Shown piece by piece: positions 25,197 through 35,154 of a stretch of 64,000 bases of DNA (within the stretch, counting starts at the first letter, position 1; the number at the start of each line of letters is the position of its first letter). This DNA is from Roseovarius mucosus DSM 17069. Lineage in GTDB: Bacteria; Pseudomonadota; Alphaproteobacteria; Rhodobacterales; Rhodobacteraceae. The DNA lies in contig NZ_KN293976.1 of NCBI RefSeq assembly GCF_000768555.3, positions 124,001 through 188,000 on the forward strand, written 5' to 3'. The notes beneath the pieces are model-generated. The model made no database searches. It had not been told where the DNA came from and was given only the letters and a program-made list of their open reading frames with translations. The position numbers and the translations under genes were made by a program.

Positions 25197-25997
25197 GTGC
25201 CAAAAAGCGATATCCTTCTCTCTGAGCTCGACGGCGACGGCATCCTGCGCCTGACGCTGAATGACGCAGGACGCCGCAACGCGCTGTCCGAGGCAATGCT
25301 GGCAGACCTGGGTCGCGCCTTTGCGGAGGCCGGGAATGATCCCGCGGTGCGGGTCATCGTTCTTGCAGCAAACGGGCCCGCGTTCTGCGCGGGCCATGAC
25401 CTCAAGGAAATGACCGCGGGGCGGGCCGGAGCGGACCGGGGTCGCGCCTATTTCACCAAGATCATGGCGCTCTGTTCCGGCGTAATGCAGGCCATCGTGA
25501 ACTGCCCCAAGCCAGTGATCGCCGAGGTTACGGGCATCGCCACCGCAGCAGGCTGTCAGTTGGTGGCAAGCTGCGATCTGGCGATTGCGGCGGATACGGC
25601 GCAGTTCAGCACGCCAGGGGTGCATATCGGCCTCTTCTGCTCGACCCCGATGGTGGCCCTGTCGCGCAACGTGGCGGGCAAACATGCGATGGAGATGCTG
25701 CTGACGGGCGATATGATCCCAGCCGCCCGTGCGGCGGAAATGGGGCTTATCAATCACGCCGTAGCACCGGATGACGTGCAGGCCGCCACGATGGCCATGG
25801 CGCGCAAGATTGCATCGAAATCGAGCATGACCCTCGCCACCGGCAAGCGCGCCTTTTACGCGCAACGCGAGATGACCCTGTCCGATGCCTATTCCTACGC
25901 CTCCGCCGTGATGGTGGACAATATGCTGGCGCGAGATGCCCAAGAGGGCATCGGTGCCTTTATCGAGAAACGCGCGCCCCAGTGGCAGGATGCCTGA
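25197..25997 (+). CDS. Enoyl-CoA hydratase/isomerase family protein (ECHDC3-like)
   Basis: A 266-residue crotonase-fold protein starting at GTG 25197, preceded by GAAAGGACGA. The oxyanion-hole motif GPAFCAGHDLKEM and the second segment GIATAAGCQLVASCDLAIAA are present. The segment that carries the second catalytic glutamate in true hydratases reads VHIGLFCSTPMVALS, as in the ECHDC3 group, so hydratase activity is uncertain. It cannot be called DmdD from sequence. It is 21 bases after osmC and 3 bases before the CoA ligase gene. Confidence 0.85.
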   Translation: MPKSDILLSELDGDGILRLTLNDAGRRNALSEAMLADLGRAFAEAGNDPAVRVIVLAANGPAFCAGHDLKEMTAGRAGADRGRAYFTKIMALCSGVMQAIVNCPKPVIAEVTGIATAAGCQLVASCDLAIAADTAQFSTPGVHIGLFCSTPMVALSRNVAGKHAMEMLLTGDMIPAARAAEMGLINHAVAPDDVQAATMAMARKIASKSSMTLATGKRAFYAQREMTLSDAYSYASAVMVDNMLARDAQEGIGAFIEKRAPQWQDA

Positions 25998-26000
25998 GAC

Positions 26001-27647
26001 ATGAGCACGAACCCCTACAACACGGATCTTGATCGCAACCCCGCGAACCATCAGCCGCTGACGCCGCTGACGTTCCTGGAACGCGCGGCGACGGTTTTCC
26101 CGGATCACATCGCAATTGTGCATGGCTCCCTGCGCCGCAGCTATGCCGAGTTCTACAGGCGCTCGCGCCAGCTCGGCTCGGCGCTGAGCGCGCGGGGGAT
26201 CGGGCGCGGAGATACCGTGTCGGTCATGCTGGCAAACACGCCCGCAATGCTGGAATGTCATTACGGCGTGCCGATGTGCGGCGCGGTGCTGCATTCGATC
26301 AACACGCGGCTAGACGCGGGCATCATCGCGTTTCAACTCGATCACGCCATGTCTCGGGCGGTGATCGTGGACCGCGAATTCATGCCCCTGATGCAAGAGG
26401 CGCTGTCGCTCGCAACGGCCACCCCGCTCCTTATCCAATATGATGATCCGGAGTTCGCGGGGCCGGGCATCGCGACCGAGGCAGAAGACTACGATGCCTT
26501 CTTGTCGGCTGGCGATCCGGCCTATGACTGGCTGATGCCAGAGGATGAATGGGACGCGATTTCGATCAATTACACCTCGGGCACCACAGGCGACCCCAAG
26601 GGCGTGGTCTCGCATCACCGGGGTGCGTATCTCTTGGCACAGGGCAATGCGCTGACCACCTCCATGGCCAAACATGCGGTCTATCTGTGGACCCTGCCGA
26701 TGTTTCATTGCAACGGCTGGTGTTTCCCTTGGACGCTCTCGGCCATCATCGGCACGCATGTCTGCCTGCGTCAGGTGCGCGCCGAACCGATCTGGGAGGC
26801 GCTCGCACAAGAGCGCGTGACGCATCTTTGTGGCGCGCCGATTGTCATGTCTCTTATGATTTCCGCCCCACAGAGCGTCAAACGGGCGCTTGATCACAGG
26901 GTCCAATTCTTCACCGCCGCGGCACCGCCCCCGGAAAAGCTCTTGGCCGACATGAAGGAGGCAGGGTTCGACGTGACCCATCTCTACGGGTTGACCGAGA
27001 CCTATGGCCCGGCGGTCGTCAATGACTGGCACGACGGTTGGTCTACCCTGTCCTCTGCGGAACAAGCAAAGCTCAAGGCGCGCCAGGGTGTGCGATATCT
27101 GGCGCTCGAGGGTCTCGACGTGCTGGACCCCGATACCATGGCCCCGGTGCCCCGCGACGGCGTGACCATGGGCGAGGTGATGTTTCGCGGCAATGTCGTG
27201 ATGAAGGGCTATTTCCGCAACCCGAAAGCCACGCAAGAGGCCTTTGCCGGGGGCTGGTTCCATTCCGGAGATTTGGGCGTGCGGCACCCGGACGGATACA
27301 TTCAACTCAAGGACCGCTCCAAGGATGTGATCATCTCGGGCGGCGAGAATATATCCTCTATCGAGGTGGAGGAGGCGCTCTATCGTCACCCGTCTGTGGC
27401 TGTGACGGCCGTGGTCGCCTTGCCGCATGAGAAATGGGGCGAAACCCCTTGCGCCTTTGTCGAACTGGCCGAGGGGCAGGCGGCAGATTCGGAAACCCTG
27501 CGGGCCTGGTGCCGCGACCATCTGGCGCCCTACAAGGTGCCGGGACGCTTCGTGTTTACCACCATTCCCCGCACCTCGACGGGCAAAATCCAGAAGTTCC
27601 TGCTGCGCACACGCGCAAGGGAATTAGCGGAGCCCGAAGTGGTCTAA
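26001..27647 (+). CDS. AMP-forming acyl-CoA ligase
   Basis: A 548-residue ANL-superfamily ligase that activates a carboxylic acid to its CoA thioester with ATP. Motifs: NYTSGTTGDPKGVVSHHRG (P-loop, about residue 190), the HLYGLTETYG motif, GWFHSGDLGVRH, KDVIISGGENISSIEVEE and the C-terminal catalytic lysine in RTSTGKIQKF. It resembles the medium-chain/plant-AAE-like group that also contains DmdB (3-methylmercaptopropionate-CoA ligase). In this gene order it could activate the product of the DmdA-like enzyme, but the acid is unknown. Its 3' end overlaps the convergent ABC gene by 4 bases. Confidence 0.87.
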   Translation: MSTNPYNTDLDRNPANHQPLTPLTFLERAATVFPDHIAIVHGSLRRSYAEFYRRSRQLGSALSARGIGRGDTVSVMLANTPAMLECHYGVPMCGAVLHSINTRLDAGIIAFQLDHAMSRAVIVDREFMPLMQEALSLATATPLLIQYDDPEFAGPGIATEAEDYDAFLSAGDPAYDWLMPEDEWDAISINYTSGTTGDPKGVVSHHRGAYLLAQGNALTTSMAKHAVYLWTLPMFHCNGWCFPWTLSAIIGTHVCLRQVRAEPIWEALAQERVTHLCGAPIVMSLMISAPQSVKRALDHRVQFFTAAAPPPEKLLADMKEAGFDVTHLYGLTETYGPAVVNDWHDGWSTLSSAEQAKLKARQGVRYLALEGLDVLDPDTMAPVPRDGVTMGEVMFRGNVVMKGYFRNPKATQEAFAGGWFHSGDLGVRHPDGYIQLKDRSKDVIISGGENISSIEVEEALYRHPSVAVTAVVALPHEKWGETPCAFVELAEGQAADSETLRAWCRDHLAPYKVPGRFVFTTIPRTSTGKIQKFLLRTRARELAEPEVV

Positions 27648-28495
27648 CCTGCCCGTGCCGCCTTGCGGCGTTCAACCCGCGCGCGGATAGCCGCGACATC
27701 GGTTACCGGTGTCGCGGCAAAGAGCGCACGGGTATAGGGGTGTTGCGGATCGGCAAAAAGCGCCTCACGGCTGCCCTGCTCGACCGCCTCACCCTTGGAG
27801 ATCACCATCACCTCATCGGCAATATAGCGCACCACCGAAAGATCGTGGCTGACAAACACATAGGTCAGGTCGAACTCGTCTTGCAGATCGGCCAAGAGGT
27901 TGAGCACCTGCGCCTGAACCGAGAGATCGAGCGCCGAAACCGGCTCATCCAGCACAAGCAGCGAGGGGTTGAGCATCAGCGCGCGGGCAATCGCGATGCG
28001 CTGTCGCTGACCACCCGAGAACATATGCGGGTAGCGGTTGAAATGCTCGGGCTGCAAGCCGACCTTCTTGATCATCGCCTCGGCCCGGTCTCGCCGTTCC
28101 GAGGCGGGCATATCGGTGTTGATCACCAGGGGTTCCATCAGCACATTGCCGATCTTCTGGCGGGGATTGAGGCTTCCGTAGGGGTTTTGAAACACCATCT
28201 GCACCTTGGAGCGCAGGGCCGGGCCGGGGCGTTTGCGGGCAATATCAACGGGGTGATCATCAATCCGCAATTCTCCGCCCGAAGGCGCGTCAATCAGCGC
28301 GATAATGCGCGCGAGGGTGGATTTACCGGAACCGCTCTCACCAACGATGGCAAGGGTCTTGCCCTTATCGACAGCAAAGTCGATGCCGTTGAGCGCGCGC
28401 ACCTTGCCTGCGCGGGCAAAGAGACTGCCGGGCACCGCGTAATCCTGCACAATACCGCGACCTTCAACAACGGGGGCGAGGGACGTTGCGGTCAT
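27644..28495 (-). CDS. Dipeptide/oligopeptide-type ABC transporter ATP-binding protein (DppF-like)
   Basis: A 283-residue ATPase subunit with Walker [10 protein letters not shown], the Q-loop VFQNPYGSLNPRQ, signature FSGGQRQRIAIARAL, Walker B LLVLDEPVSALD and H-loop VSHD. The PHPYTRAL-type C-terminal motif (QHPYTRALF) marks the peptide/nickel transporter class, although the usual longer C-terminal extension is short. It is the last gene of a seven-gene minus-strand cluster and overlaps the dppD-like stop by 4 bases. Confidence 0.92.
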   Translation of the reverse strand: MTATSLAPVVEGRGIVQDYAVPGSLFARAGKVRALNGIDFAVDKGKTLAIVGESGSGKSTLARIIALIDAPSGGELRIDDHPVDIARKRPGPALRSKVQMVFQNPYGSLNPRQKIGNVLMEPLVINTDMPASERRDRAEAMIKKVGLQPEHFNRYPHMFSGGQRQRIAIARALMLNPSLLVLDEPVSALDLSVQAQVLNLLADLQDEFDLTYVFVSHDLSVVRYIADEVMVISKGEAVEQGSREALFADPQHPYTRALFAATPVTDVAAIRARVERRKAARAG

Positions 28496-29331
28496 CGGGC
28501 GACCTCCTGCGAGAAGAAGTCTGAAACGGTGGGCAGGCGATCACCTGTTGCGTGCTCTGGCAAGGCCGAGAGCAACGCGCGAGTATAAGGGCTCTGGGGG
28601 GCTTCAAAGAGCGAGAGCACGTCGGCCTCCTCCATCTTTTTTCCCTGATATTGCACCACAACCCGGTCGGCTGTTTCGGCCACCACGCCCATATCATGGG
28701 TGATCAGGATCAGCGCCATGCCGAAGTCCTCTTGTAGTTTCATCAACAGATCTAGGATCTGTTTCTGGATGGTCACGTCGAGGGCCGTTGTCGGCTCATC
28801 CGCGATCAAAAGGCGCGGGTTCGAGGCGATGGCGATGGCGATCATCACCCGCTGGCACTGTCCGCCTGACATCTGATGCGGATAGGCGTCAATCTTGGTT
28901 TCAGGATCGGGAATGCCCACGGCACGAAACAGGTCGAGCGCGCGGGTACGTGCCTCGTGCCGTGAGAGCCCAAGGTTGAGGCGCAGCACCTCTTCAATCT
29001 GGAACCCCACGGTAAAGGACGGGTTGAGCGACGCCACAGGTTCCTGAAAGATCATGGTGATCTCGCGGCCAATGAGATGGCGCCGTTCCGTGGCGGACAG
29101 GTCAGAGATGTCGCGCCCGTCATAGGTCATCTCGTCAGCGGTAATTGTAGCTGTATCAGGCAAAAGGCCCATGACCGCCAGCATCGACACCGATTTGCCA
29201 GAGCCGCTCTCGCCCACGATGGCCAGAACCTCGCCCCGGTCGACATGCACGTCGATCCCGTCTACGGCGGTAAAGCTGCCGGTGGCGGTGGCGAATTTGA
29301 CCGTCAGGTTCTTGATGTTCAGAAGCGCCAT
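28492..29331 (-). CDS. Dipeptide/oligopeptide-type ABC transporter ATP-binding protein (DppD-like)
   Basis: A 279-residue ATPase with Walker [27 protein letters not shown], signature [15 protein letters not shown] (Gln-Cys instead of the usual Gln-Arg), Walker [13 protein letters not shown] and ITHDMGVV. The class-specific SPYTRALL motif is near the C-terminus. It pairs with the DppF-like subunit to power uptake through the two permeases encoded upstream. Confidence 0.92.
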   Translation of the reverse strand: MALLNIKNLTVKFATATGSFTAVDGIDVHVDRGEVLAIVGESGSGKSVSMLAVMGLLPDTATITADEMTYDGRDISDLSATERRHLIGREITMIFQEPVASLNPSFTVGFQIEEVLRLNLGLSRHEARTRALDLFRAVGIPDPETKIDAYPHQMSGGQCQRVMIAIAIASNPRLLIADEPTTALDVTIQKQILDLLMKLQEDFGMALILITHDMGVVAETADRVVVQYQGKKMEEADVLSLFEAPQSPYTRALLSALPEHATGDRLPTVSDFFSQEVAR

Positions 29332-29335
29332 TTCA

Positions 29336-30253
29336 TCAACTCCGCTTCAGCTTGGGATCGAGCGCGTCGCGTAGCCCGTCGCCCATCAAGTTGATCGCCA
29401 ACACCGAAATCAGGATGGCGAGACCGGGAAAGGTGACCACCCACCAAGCGCGCAGGATGAATTCCCGCGCCTCGGCCAACATGGTGCCCCATTCCGGCGA
29501 GGGTGGCTGCGCTCCCATTCCCAGAAATCCCAAAGCGGCGGAATCGAGCACTGCCGAGGAAAACGACAATGTGGCCTGCACGATCAGCGGCCCAAGACAA
29601 TTGGGCAGGATGGTCTTGAACATCAGGCGCAGATTCCCCGCCCCCGCCACACGGGCAGCGGTGACATATTCGCGCTTCATCTCGGACATGACGGCCGCAC
29701 GGGTCAGACGGGCAAAATGGGGCTGATAGACAATCGCGATGGCAATCATCGCATTGGTCAGCCCAGGTCCCAGCACCGCCACCAACACAAGTGCCAAAAG
29801 GAGCGAGGGAAAGGCCAAGATCACATCCATCATCCGCATGATGACATTGTCGATCCAGCCGCCAAAGAACCCCGCCAACAGCCCGATGATGATCCCCCCC
29901 ACAAGCGCGATGGAAACCACGACAATGCCGATAAAGAGCGAGTATTGCGCACCAAAGATCAGGCGCGAGAGCATGTCGCGCCCGACCGCATCGGTCCCCA
30001 GCAGAAATTGCGCATTGCCACCTTCGGCCCAGACGGGAGGCACAAGCAAGGCTTCGCGGTACTGCGTGGTCGGGTCATGGGGGGCGATAATTCCGGCAAA
30101 GATCGCTGTTAGTACCAGCAGCACAAAGACCACCAGGCCGATCACAGCGCCCCGGTTCTGGCTGAAGTAGAACCAGAATTCAGCCAGCATGCGACGACGG
30201 ATCGCAGCATCGGATAGCTTCACCGGGGCGGCAAGGTTGGATGTCTCGCTCAT
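29336..30253 (-). CDS. Dipeptide-type ABC transporter permease (DppC-like)
   Basis: A 305-residue inner-membrane permease with six predicted spans. LIFGAQYSLFIGIVVVSIAL and the EAA-loop region TAARVAGAGNLRLMFKTILPN are typical of DppC/OppC. ATG 30253 overlaps the stop of the DppB-like gene (ATGA), which fixes the start; the frame is open further upstream without similarity. Confidence 0.92.
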   Translation of the reverse strand: MSETSNLAAPVKLSDAAIRRRMLAEFWFYFSQNRGAVIGLVVFVLLVLTAIFAGIIAPHDPTTQYREALLVPPVWAEGGNAQFLLGTDAVGRDMLSRLIFGAQYSLFIGIVVVSIALVGGIIIGLLAGFFGGWIDNVIMRMMDVILAFPSLLLALVLVAVLGPGLTNAMIAIAIVYQPHFARLTRAAVMSEMKREYVTAARVAGAGNLRLMFKTILPNCLGPLIVQATLSFSSAVLDSAALGFLGMGAQPPSPEWGTMLAEAREFILRAWWVVTFPGLAILISVLAINLMGDGLRDALDPKLKRS

Positions 30254-31257
30254 TTCACACGAATCCTCGGGTTGATGAGGCCATAAGTCAGATCGACCAG
30301 CAGGTTGACGATCATAACGAGCGCCGCGATGAGCAGGAGGCCGGATTGCACCACCGGATAATCCCGGCGCGAGATGGAATCGATCATCCATTTGCCTATG
30401 CCGGGCCAGGAAAAGATCGTCTCGGTCAGAATGGCACCGGCCATCAGCACCCCGATTTGCAGACCGATGGTGGTGACCACCGGCACCATCGCATTGCGCA
30501 GCGCGTGGATGCCGATGACGCGGTATTGTGGCATGCCCTTGGCGCGAGCGGTGCGGACATAATCCTCGCCCATGACCTCAAGCATGGCAGAGCGGGTCTG
30601 ACGGGCGATGACCGCAAGCGGAATCGTGGCCAGCACCAGCGACGGCAAGATGAGATGGCTCAGCGCCGAGGTGAACGCCCCCTTCTGCCCCGAAAGCAGG
30701 CTGTCGATCAGCATGAAGCCGGTGACATTTGGGAAATAGTACAGCAGGCTGATACGCCCCGACACCGGCGTCCAGCCGAGAATGCCTGAGAAAAAGATGA
30801 TGAGCAGCAGCCCCCACCAGAAAATCGGCATGGAAAAGCCGACAAGGGCAAGCGTCATGGAAATCTGGTCGAACCAGCTCCCGCGCTTGATGGCGGCAAA
30901 TACGCCCACGGTAACGCCAATCACAGTGGCGATGATGATGGCGCAAAGACCCAGTTCGACAGTCGCGGGAAAGAGGGTCAGGAACTCGTCCAGCACAGGT
31001 TTCTTGGTCACGAGCGAATTGCCCATGTCCCCCTGCAAGAGCCGCCCGAGGAAATCGAAATACTGGAGCACGATGGGTTGATCATAGCCCAGTTGCGCGC
31101 TGAGTTCCGCATGCCGTTCGGGGGTCACACCCCGCTCGCCCGCCATCAAGAGCACCGGATCGCCGGGCAGGATGCGCACAAAGCTGAAGGCGATGATGGT
31201 GATCCCGATAAAGGTCGGGATAAGGTAAAGAAACTTGGACAAGATGAATCGGATCAT
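30250..31257 (-). CDS. Dipeptide-type ABC transporter permease (DppB-like)
   Basis: A 335-residue permease beginning MIRFILSKFLYLIPTFIGIT with the family's DPVLLMAGERG segment near residue 32 and the EAA loop VRTARAKGMPQYRVIGIHAL. Six membrane spans are expected. With the DppC-like subunit it forms the membrane pore of the transporter. Confidence 0.93.
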   Translation of the reverse strand: MIRFILSKFLYLIPTFIGITIIAFSFVRILPGDPVLLMAGERGVTPERHAELSAQLGYDQPIVLQYFDFLGRLLQGDMGNSLVTKKPVLDEFLTLFPATVELGLCAIIIATVIGVTVGVFAAIKRGSWFDQISMTLALVGFSMPIFWWGLLLIIFFSGILGWTPVSGRISLLYYFPNVTGFMLIDSLLSGQKGAFTSALSHLILPSLVLATIPLAVIARQTRSAMLEVMGEDYVRTARAKGMPQYRVIGIHALRNAMVPVVTTIGLQIGVLMAGAILTETIFSWPGIGKWMIDSISRRDYPVVQSGLLLIAALVMIVNLLVDLTYGLINPRIRVK

Positions 31258-31328
31258 GCGCCGCTTTCCTTTGAAAACGCGCGAGGGCTGTGCCCCCGCG
31301 CGTCCGGTTTCAGATCAGACTGATCCGT

Positions 31329-32921
31329 TCATTCGGCAATGTCGACAGTCTCGAAGGTGAAGTCGCCCAAGGGGCTCATCACAAAGCCCGACACCTTGTT
31401 CGACATCGGCACATATTGGGTCGAATGCGCGATGGTGAACCACGGGGCCTGGTCCTTGAAGATCACCTGCGCCTGTTCATAGAGCGCGGTCCGTTCTGCC
31501 GGATCGGCAGTGATCTTGGCATCCTTCAGCAGCTTGGAAAAATCTTCGTTGCACCAAAACGCGCGGTTGGCACCGCCAGGCCCGGCGGAATCGCAGGACA
31601 AGAGCACCGACAGGAAGTTGTCGGGATCGCCATTGTCCCCGGTCCAGCCCAGCATCACCGCGCCGTCGCGGCCGGGTTCCATCGACTTTTGCAGATATTC
31701 GCCCCACTCATAGGACACGATCTCGACCTTGACGCCGACCTTGGACAGGTCCTCTTGCATCAACTCGGCAGAACGGCGGGCATTGGGCATATACGGGCGC
31801 TGCACCGGCATGGCCCAGATTTTCATCGAGAGGTCGGTCACGCCCTCTTCCTCAAGCATCTTCTTGGAGGCTTCGGGATCATAGGGATCGTCGACGATCG
31901 ACTCGTTATAGGACCACATGGTCGGCGGGATCGGGTTCTTGGCCGGGGCGGCCGCCCCCTGAAAAACGGCATCCACGATGGCATTCTTGTTGATCGCCAT
32001 GTTCAGCGCCTTGCGGACGCGCGCGTTGTCAAACGGCGCGACTGTGGTGTTATAGGCCAGATAACCCACGTTCAGACCGGCCTGCTCATCCAGTTTGAGG
32101 TTGGGATCGGCTTTGATGGTCTCGATATCCGCCGGGGCCGGATAGGGCATCAGGTGGCATTCACCAGCCTTGAGCTTTTGCAGACGCACGGCAGCGTCCG
32201 GGGTGATGGCAAAGACCAGATCGTCAATGATCGCGCCTTCTCCCCAATAGTCGGCGTTCTTCGTGTAGCGGATCACCGCGTCCTTTTGATAGGCCACGAA
32301 CTTGAACGGGCCGGTGCCAATGGGCAGGTTGTTCAGATCTTCCTTGGTCCCTGCGGCATCGAGCGCATCGGCATATTCCTTGGACACGATCGAGGCAAAG
32401 GGCATCGCGATATTGGCGAGGAAAGGCGCTTCGGGCTGGTTCAAGGTGAACTTGACCGTATAGTCGTCGATCTTCTCGATGGATTTGATCAGGTCAGGCA
32501 TCGCCATGGAGGTGTAATACTCGTAGGTCACACCGGCGATATACTGATGCCAGGGATGGTCGGCAGATCCCTGACGCTCGTAGGAAAAGATAACGTCATC
32601 GGCGTTGAAGTCACGGGTGGGCGTGAACTTGTCATTCGAGTGCCACTTGACGCCCTCGCGCAGATGGAAGGTGTATTCGGTTCCGTCCTCGGACACGTCC
32701 CAACCAGTCGCAAGGCCGGGCACGACCTCGGTCGTGCCTTTCTTGAACTCGGTCAGGCGGTTGTAGATCGGATGCGCCGAGGCATCGAACGTGCCGCCTG
32801 CGGTAAAGGGCGCAGGATCAAACCCCTCTGGCGAGGCTTCGGAGCAATAGACAAAGGTTTTGGCCTCGGACATCGTGGCGGTCAGCGCCAGTGCAGAAGC
32901 GCAGAGCAGTAGGTGTTTCAC
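31329..32921 (-). CDS. Peptide-type ABC transporter solute-binding protein (DppA-like)
   Basis: A 530-residue periplasmic SBP_bac_5 protein. The GTG start at 32921 is set by AAGGAG seven bases upstream and by the signal peptide [20 protein letters not shown]; longer readings are not supported. The mature part opens [20 protein letters not shown], the DppA-type N-terminus, and contains [13 protein letters not shown]. Ligand could be a di- or oligopeptide; the adjacent M24 peptidase favours a peptide that is cut after import. Confidence 0.93.
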   Translation of the reverse strand: MKHLLLCASALALTATMSEAKTFVYCSEASPEGFDPAPFTAGGTFDASAHPIYNRLTEFKKGTTEVVPGLATGWDVSEDGTEYTFHLREGVKWHSNDKFTPTRDFNADDVIFSYERQGSADHPWHQYIAGVTYEYYTSMAMPDLIKSIEKIDDYTVKFTLNQPEAPFLANIAMPFASIVSKEYADALDAAGTKEDLNNLPIGTGPFKFVAYQKDAVIRYTKNADYWGEGAIIDDLVFAITPDAAVRLQKLKAGECHLMPYPAPADIETIKADPNLKLDEQAGLNVGYLAYNTTVAPFDNARVRKALNMAINKNAIVDAVFQGAAAPAKNPIPPTMWSYNESIVDDPYDPEASKKMLEEEGVTDLSMKIWAMPVQRPYMPNARRSAELMQEDLSKVGVKVEIVSYEWGEYLQKSMEPGRDGAVMLGWTGDNGDPDNFLSVLLSCDSAGPGGANRAFWCNEDFSKLLKDAKITADPAERTALYEQAQVIFKDQAPWFTIAHSTQYVPMSNKVSGFVMSPLGDFTFETVDIAE

Positions 32922-33000
32922 GTAAGGTCTCCTTGTTGGATTTGGTAGAGAATGCGCCGGTTGTCCCGGCTGGTGCCCGAGCCGCATACCGCGATGCCGA

Positions 33001-33624
33001 TCAGGGGATGTCTGGTTTTGATGTGTCCGTGCCGGTGCGCGGCACATAAGATGAAGGGGTTGCGCCATGCAGCATCTTGCCGGTCCAGAGCAGACGCGCC
33101 CGAGTGTCGCTGGCGTTGGACCAGGAGTGCGGATGCTGGCCCAGATAATGCATGCTGTCCCCGGCACAGAGCAGAAATTGCTGCCCGTTGACCACTTGCA
33201 AAATCTCGCCCTCGAGCACAAAGATCAGCTCTTCACCGGAATGTTGCACGGTCTCGGACTCATACCCAGGCGGCACATTGAGAATGAACGACGTCAGTTC
33301 ATGCCCGGGAAATTCCGCGCCGATCTGTTCATAGATGATCGAGGTGCCGGAAATCGAGAACTGCGGGCGCGTGGCTGCGCGGGTCACGCTATCCGCCTGT
33401 CTCGGCGTGGCGATGAAATGGTCGATGCCGACATCCAGCGCCGCCGCAATTTCTGCCAGCGTGCCCAGAGTGGGCACGGCATTGTCGCGTTCGATCTGGC
33501 TGAGATAGCTCACAGATACTCCACATCCGTTGCTGAGATCCTGCAAGGTCATCGACAAGAGTTGCCTGCGTTTTCTTATGCGACGCCCCAGGGCGAGTGG
33601 CGCGCCGGCAGGTGTATTGGTCAT
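33001..33624 (-). CDS. XRE-family regulator with cupin sensor domain
   Basis: A 207-residue regulator. Residues about 12-66 are an XRE helix-turn-helix ([24 protein letters not shown], split here as [11 protein letters not shown] and [13 protein letters not shown]), and residues about 105-185 are a cupin_2 beta-barrel with [12 protein letters not shown] and [14 protein letters not shown]. Such proteins (PuuR/SutR type) repress genes for uptake and breakdown of amines or amino acids. It lies between the M24 peptidase and transporter genes on the same strand and most likely controls them. Confidence 0.9.
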   Translation of the reverse strand: MTNTPAGAPLALGRRIRKRRQLLSMTLQDLSNGCGVSVSYLSQIERDNAVPTLGTLAEIAAALDVGIDHFIATPRQADSVTRAATRPQFSISGTSIIYEQIGAEFPGHELTSFILNVPPGYESETVQHSGEELIFVLEGEILQVVNGQQFLLCAGDSMHYLGQHPHSWSNASDTRARLLWTGKMLHGATPSSYVPRTGTDTSKPDIP

Positions 33625-33770
33625 CGGCGTCCTTGGGTCAGAAGGCGTTTCTTGATGCTCACCTCAGACGAAATGTAAAAGCATTGCAACAAAAATTTTT
33701 CCATCTAGAAAAGTTTTTGCCACCGAATCGGACCTATGACGCTCCGCACCCAGAGGAGGATGCTGAAGCG

Positions 33771-34886
33771 TCATCCAATCACTGGACGCACAATCAGATC
33801 ACGCGGCATATCCGAAAAAACCTCAGCCCCACCGGACCGCAGGATCACGATTTCCTCAAGCCGGAGCCCAAAACGGCCATCGAGGTAAATGCCCGGTTCG
33901 ATGGAAAAGACATTGCCAACTGACAGCGGCGTTTCAGAGGTTGCAGTGATGTACGGCGGTTCGTGAATGTCGATACCAAGCCCGTGGCCCGTGCGGTGCA
34001 AAAAGCGGTCGCCATAGCCTGCAGCGGTGATCACATCACGCGCCGCCTTGTCGACATCACGCGCCAATGCTCCGGGATGCGCCGCGTCGAGCGCGGCCCG
34101 TACAGCCTGATCCACCACCGTGAAAACCTCGGTGTAGGTGGTGTCCGGCGCACCAAAAAATCCGCATCGCGTCATGTCAGACGGATACCCATTCAGCCGG
34201 CAGCCGGTATCGAGCAGTACGGGCATGTCGCGCTCCAGCCGCGTCGCTCCGGGCGTATGGTGCGGAAACGCCCCAGAGGGGCCAAAACAGACAGAACAAA
34301 ACTCCAACGTCGCGCCGTGTGCCCCGTAAAATTCCTGAATGACTTGCACCAAGTCGCGCTCGGTCATGCCAATGCGGAGCGCGTCAAATGCGGCCTCAAC
34401 CGCCCGATCATTGAGCAGATGTGCCGCTTTGATTGCGTCAAATTCCGCGGCGTCTTTGCAGGCACGTAGCGCACCAACTGTATCGTCGGTAAACCGTCGG
34501 TTCGGGGCCTGAAGATGGTCCAGCAGCAACAGTGAGAAATCCGTACGCATGGTTTCATCGAGCACAACCGAGAGGCCAGGACGGTTTGCATTACAGGCGC
34601 TCAGAATGTCTTGCAGAGCCGCATGCGGACCTTCGTCATCCCTCCACATATGAAATGGCAAATCGGTGGACTGCCGCGCTGAGGCGGCATTGAGCGAAGG
34701 CATGAGAAACCCGGCATAATCGCGTGTGATCAACAGCATTACGGGCCGCTCGTCGCCATGCGGATGCACGTCCGAGAGCCACGCCATATGGCTCGACGGC
34801 CCAAGGACCACAAGATCGGAGCCGGTCACCTCCATACGAGCGCGTAGGTTTGCGAGGCGGGACTGGGCGAGGGGAAAGGCGGTCAT
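33771..34886 (-). CDS. M24 family metallopeptidase (Xaa-Pro aminopeptidase/creatinase-like)
   Basis: A 371-residue cytoplasmic enzyme. An N-terminal creatinase domain is followed by a pita-bread catalytic domain in which all five metal ligands can be seen: Asp in LLDTGC, Asp in SDMTRCG, His in RTGHGLGIDIHEPP, Glu in SIEPGIYLD and Glu in RLEEIVILR. It would cleave an X-Pro dipeptide or a related amide; ectoine hydrolases also fall in this family. ATG 34886 was chosen over 34901 on family alignment. It heads the dipeptide transporter cluster. Confidence 0.88.
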   Translation of the reverse strand: MTAFPLAQSRLANLRARMEVTGSDLVVLGPSSHMAWLSDVHPHGDERPVMLLITRDYAGFLMPSLNAASARQSTDLPFHMWRDDEGPHAALQDILSACNANRPGLSVVLDETMRTDFSLLLLDHLQAPNRRFTDDTVGALRACKDAAEFDAIKAAHLLNDRAVEAAFDALRIGMTERDLVQVIQEFYGAHGATLEFCSVCFGPSGAFPHHTPGATRLERDMPVLLDTGCRLNGYPSDMTRCGFFGAPDTTYTEVFTVVDQAVRAALDAAHPGALARDVDKAARDVITAAGYGDRFLHRTGHGLGIDIHEPPYITATSETPLSVGNVFSIEPGIYLDGRFGLRLEEIVILRSGGAEVFSDMPRDLIVRPVIG

Positions 34887-35014
34887 GACGGCTCCTGCCA
34901 ATTAGAGGCACCGATCGACAGGCGGACTCGCAGACACCATGCCCGGAGAATCGTCGCGGCTTGCCTTGACCATAGAAGACAATTTCAGGCCTCACACCCG
35001 TCTTCTGGCGGCGA

Positions 35015-35153
35015 TCACTGAAGGCAGGCGCGCAGCCTGTCTATACAAACTTCCATCAGCAGAACAATCATAAAGCTCGCGAGGATGATCATCGAAGCAT
35101 TGCGATATTGAAAGAGGCGAAACGCGACCTTGAGATCCTGCCCGATCCCCCCG
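35015..35153 (-). pseudogene. 3' fragment of a PhnE-like ABC permease gene
   Basis: The last 45 or so codons of a PhnE-type phosphonate permease remain: GGIGQDLKVAFRLFQYRNAS followed by a hydrophobic span and a stop at 35015. The 5' part is gone and is replaced exactly at 35154 by IS66 tnpB-like sequence. No other phn genes are near, so this is debris from a lost locus. Confidence 0.65.
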
Positions 35154-35154
35154 C

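Noticed and set aside
24663..26294. Long minus-strand frame (543 codons) opposite the dmdA-like, osmC and enoyl-CoA hydratase genes
   Set aside because: It spans three recognised genes on the other strand, has His/Arg-rich low-complexity translation and no motif.
31290..32912. Long plus-strand frame (540 codons) opposite the DppA-like gene
   Set aside because: Shadow of a clear solute-binding protein gene; no similarity or ribosome site.
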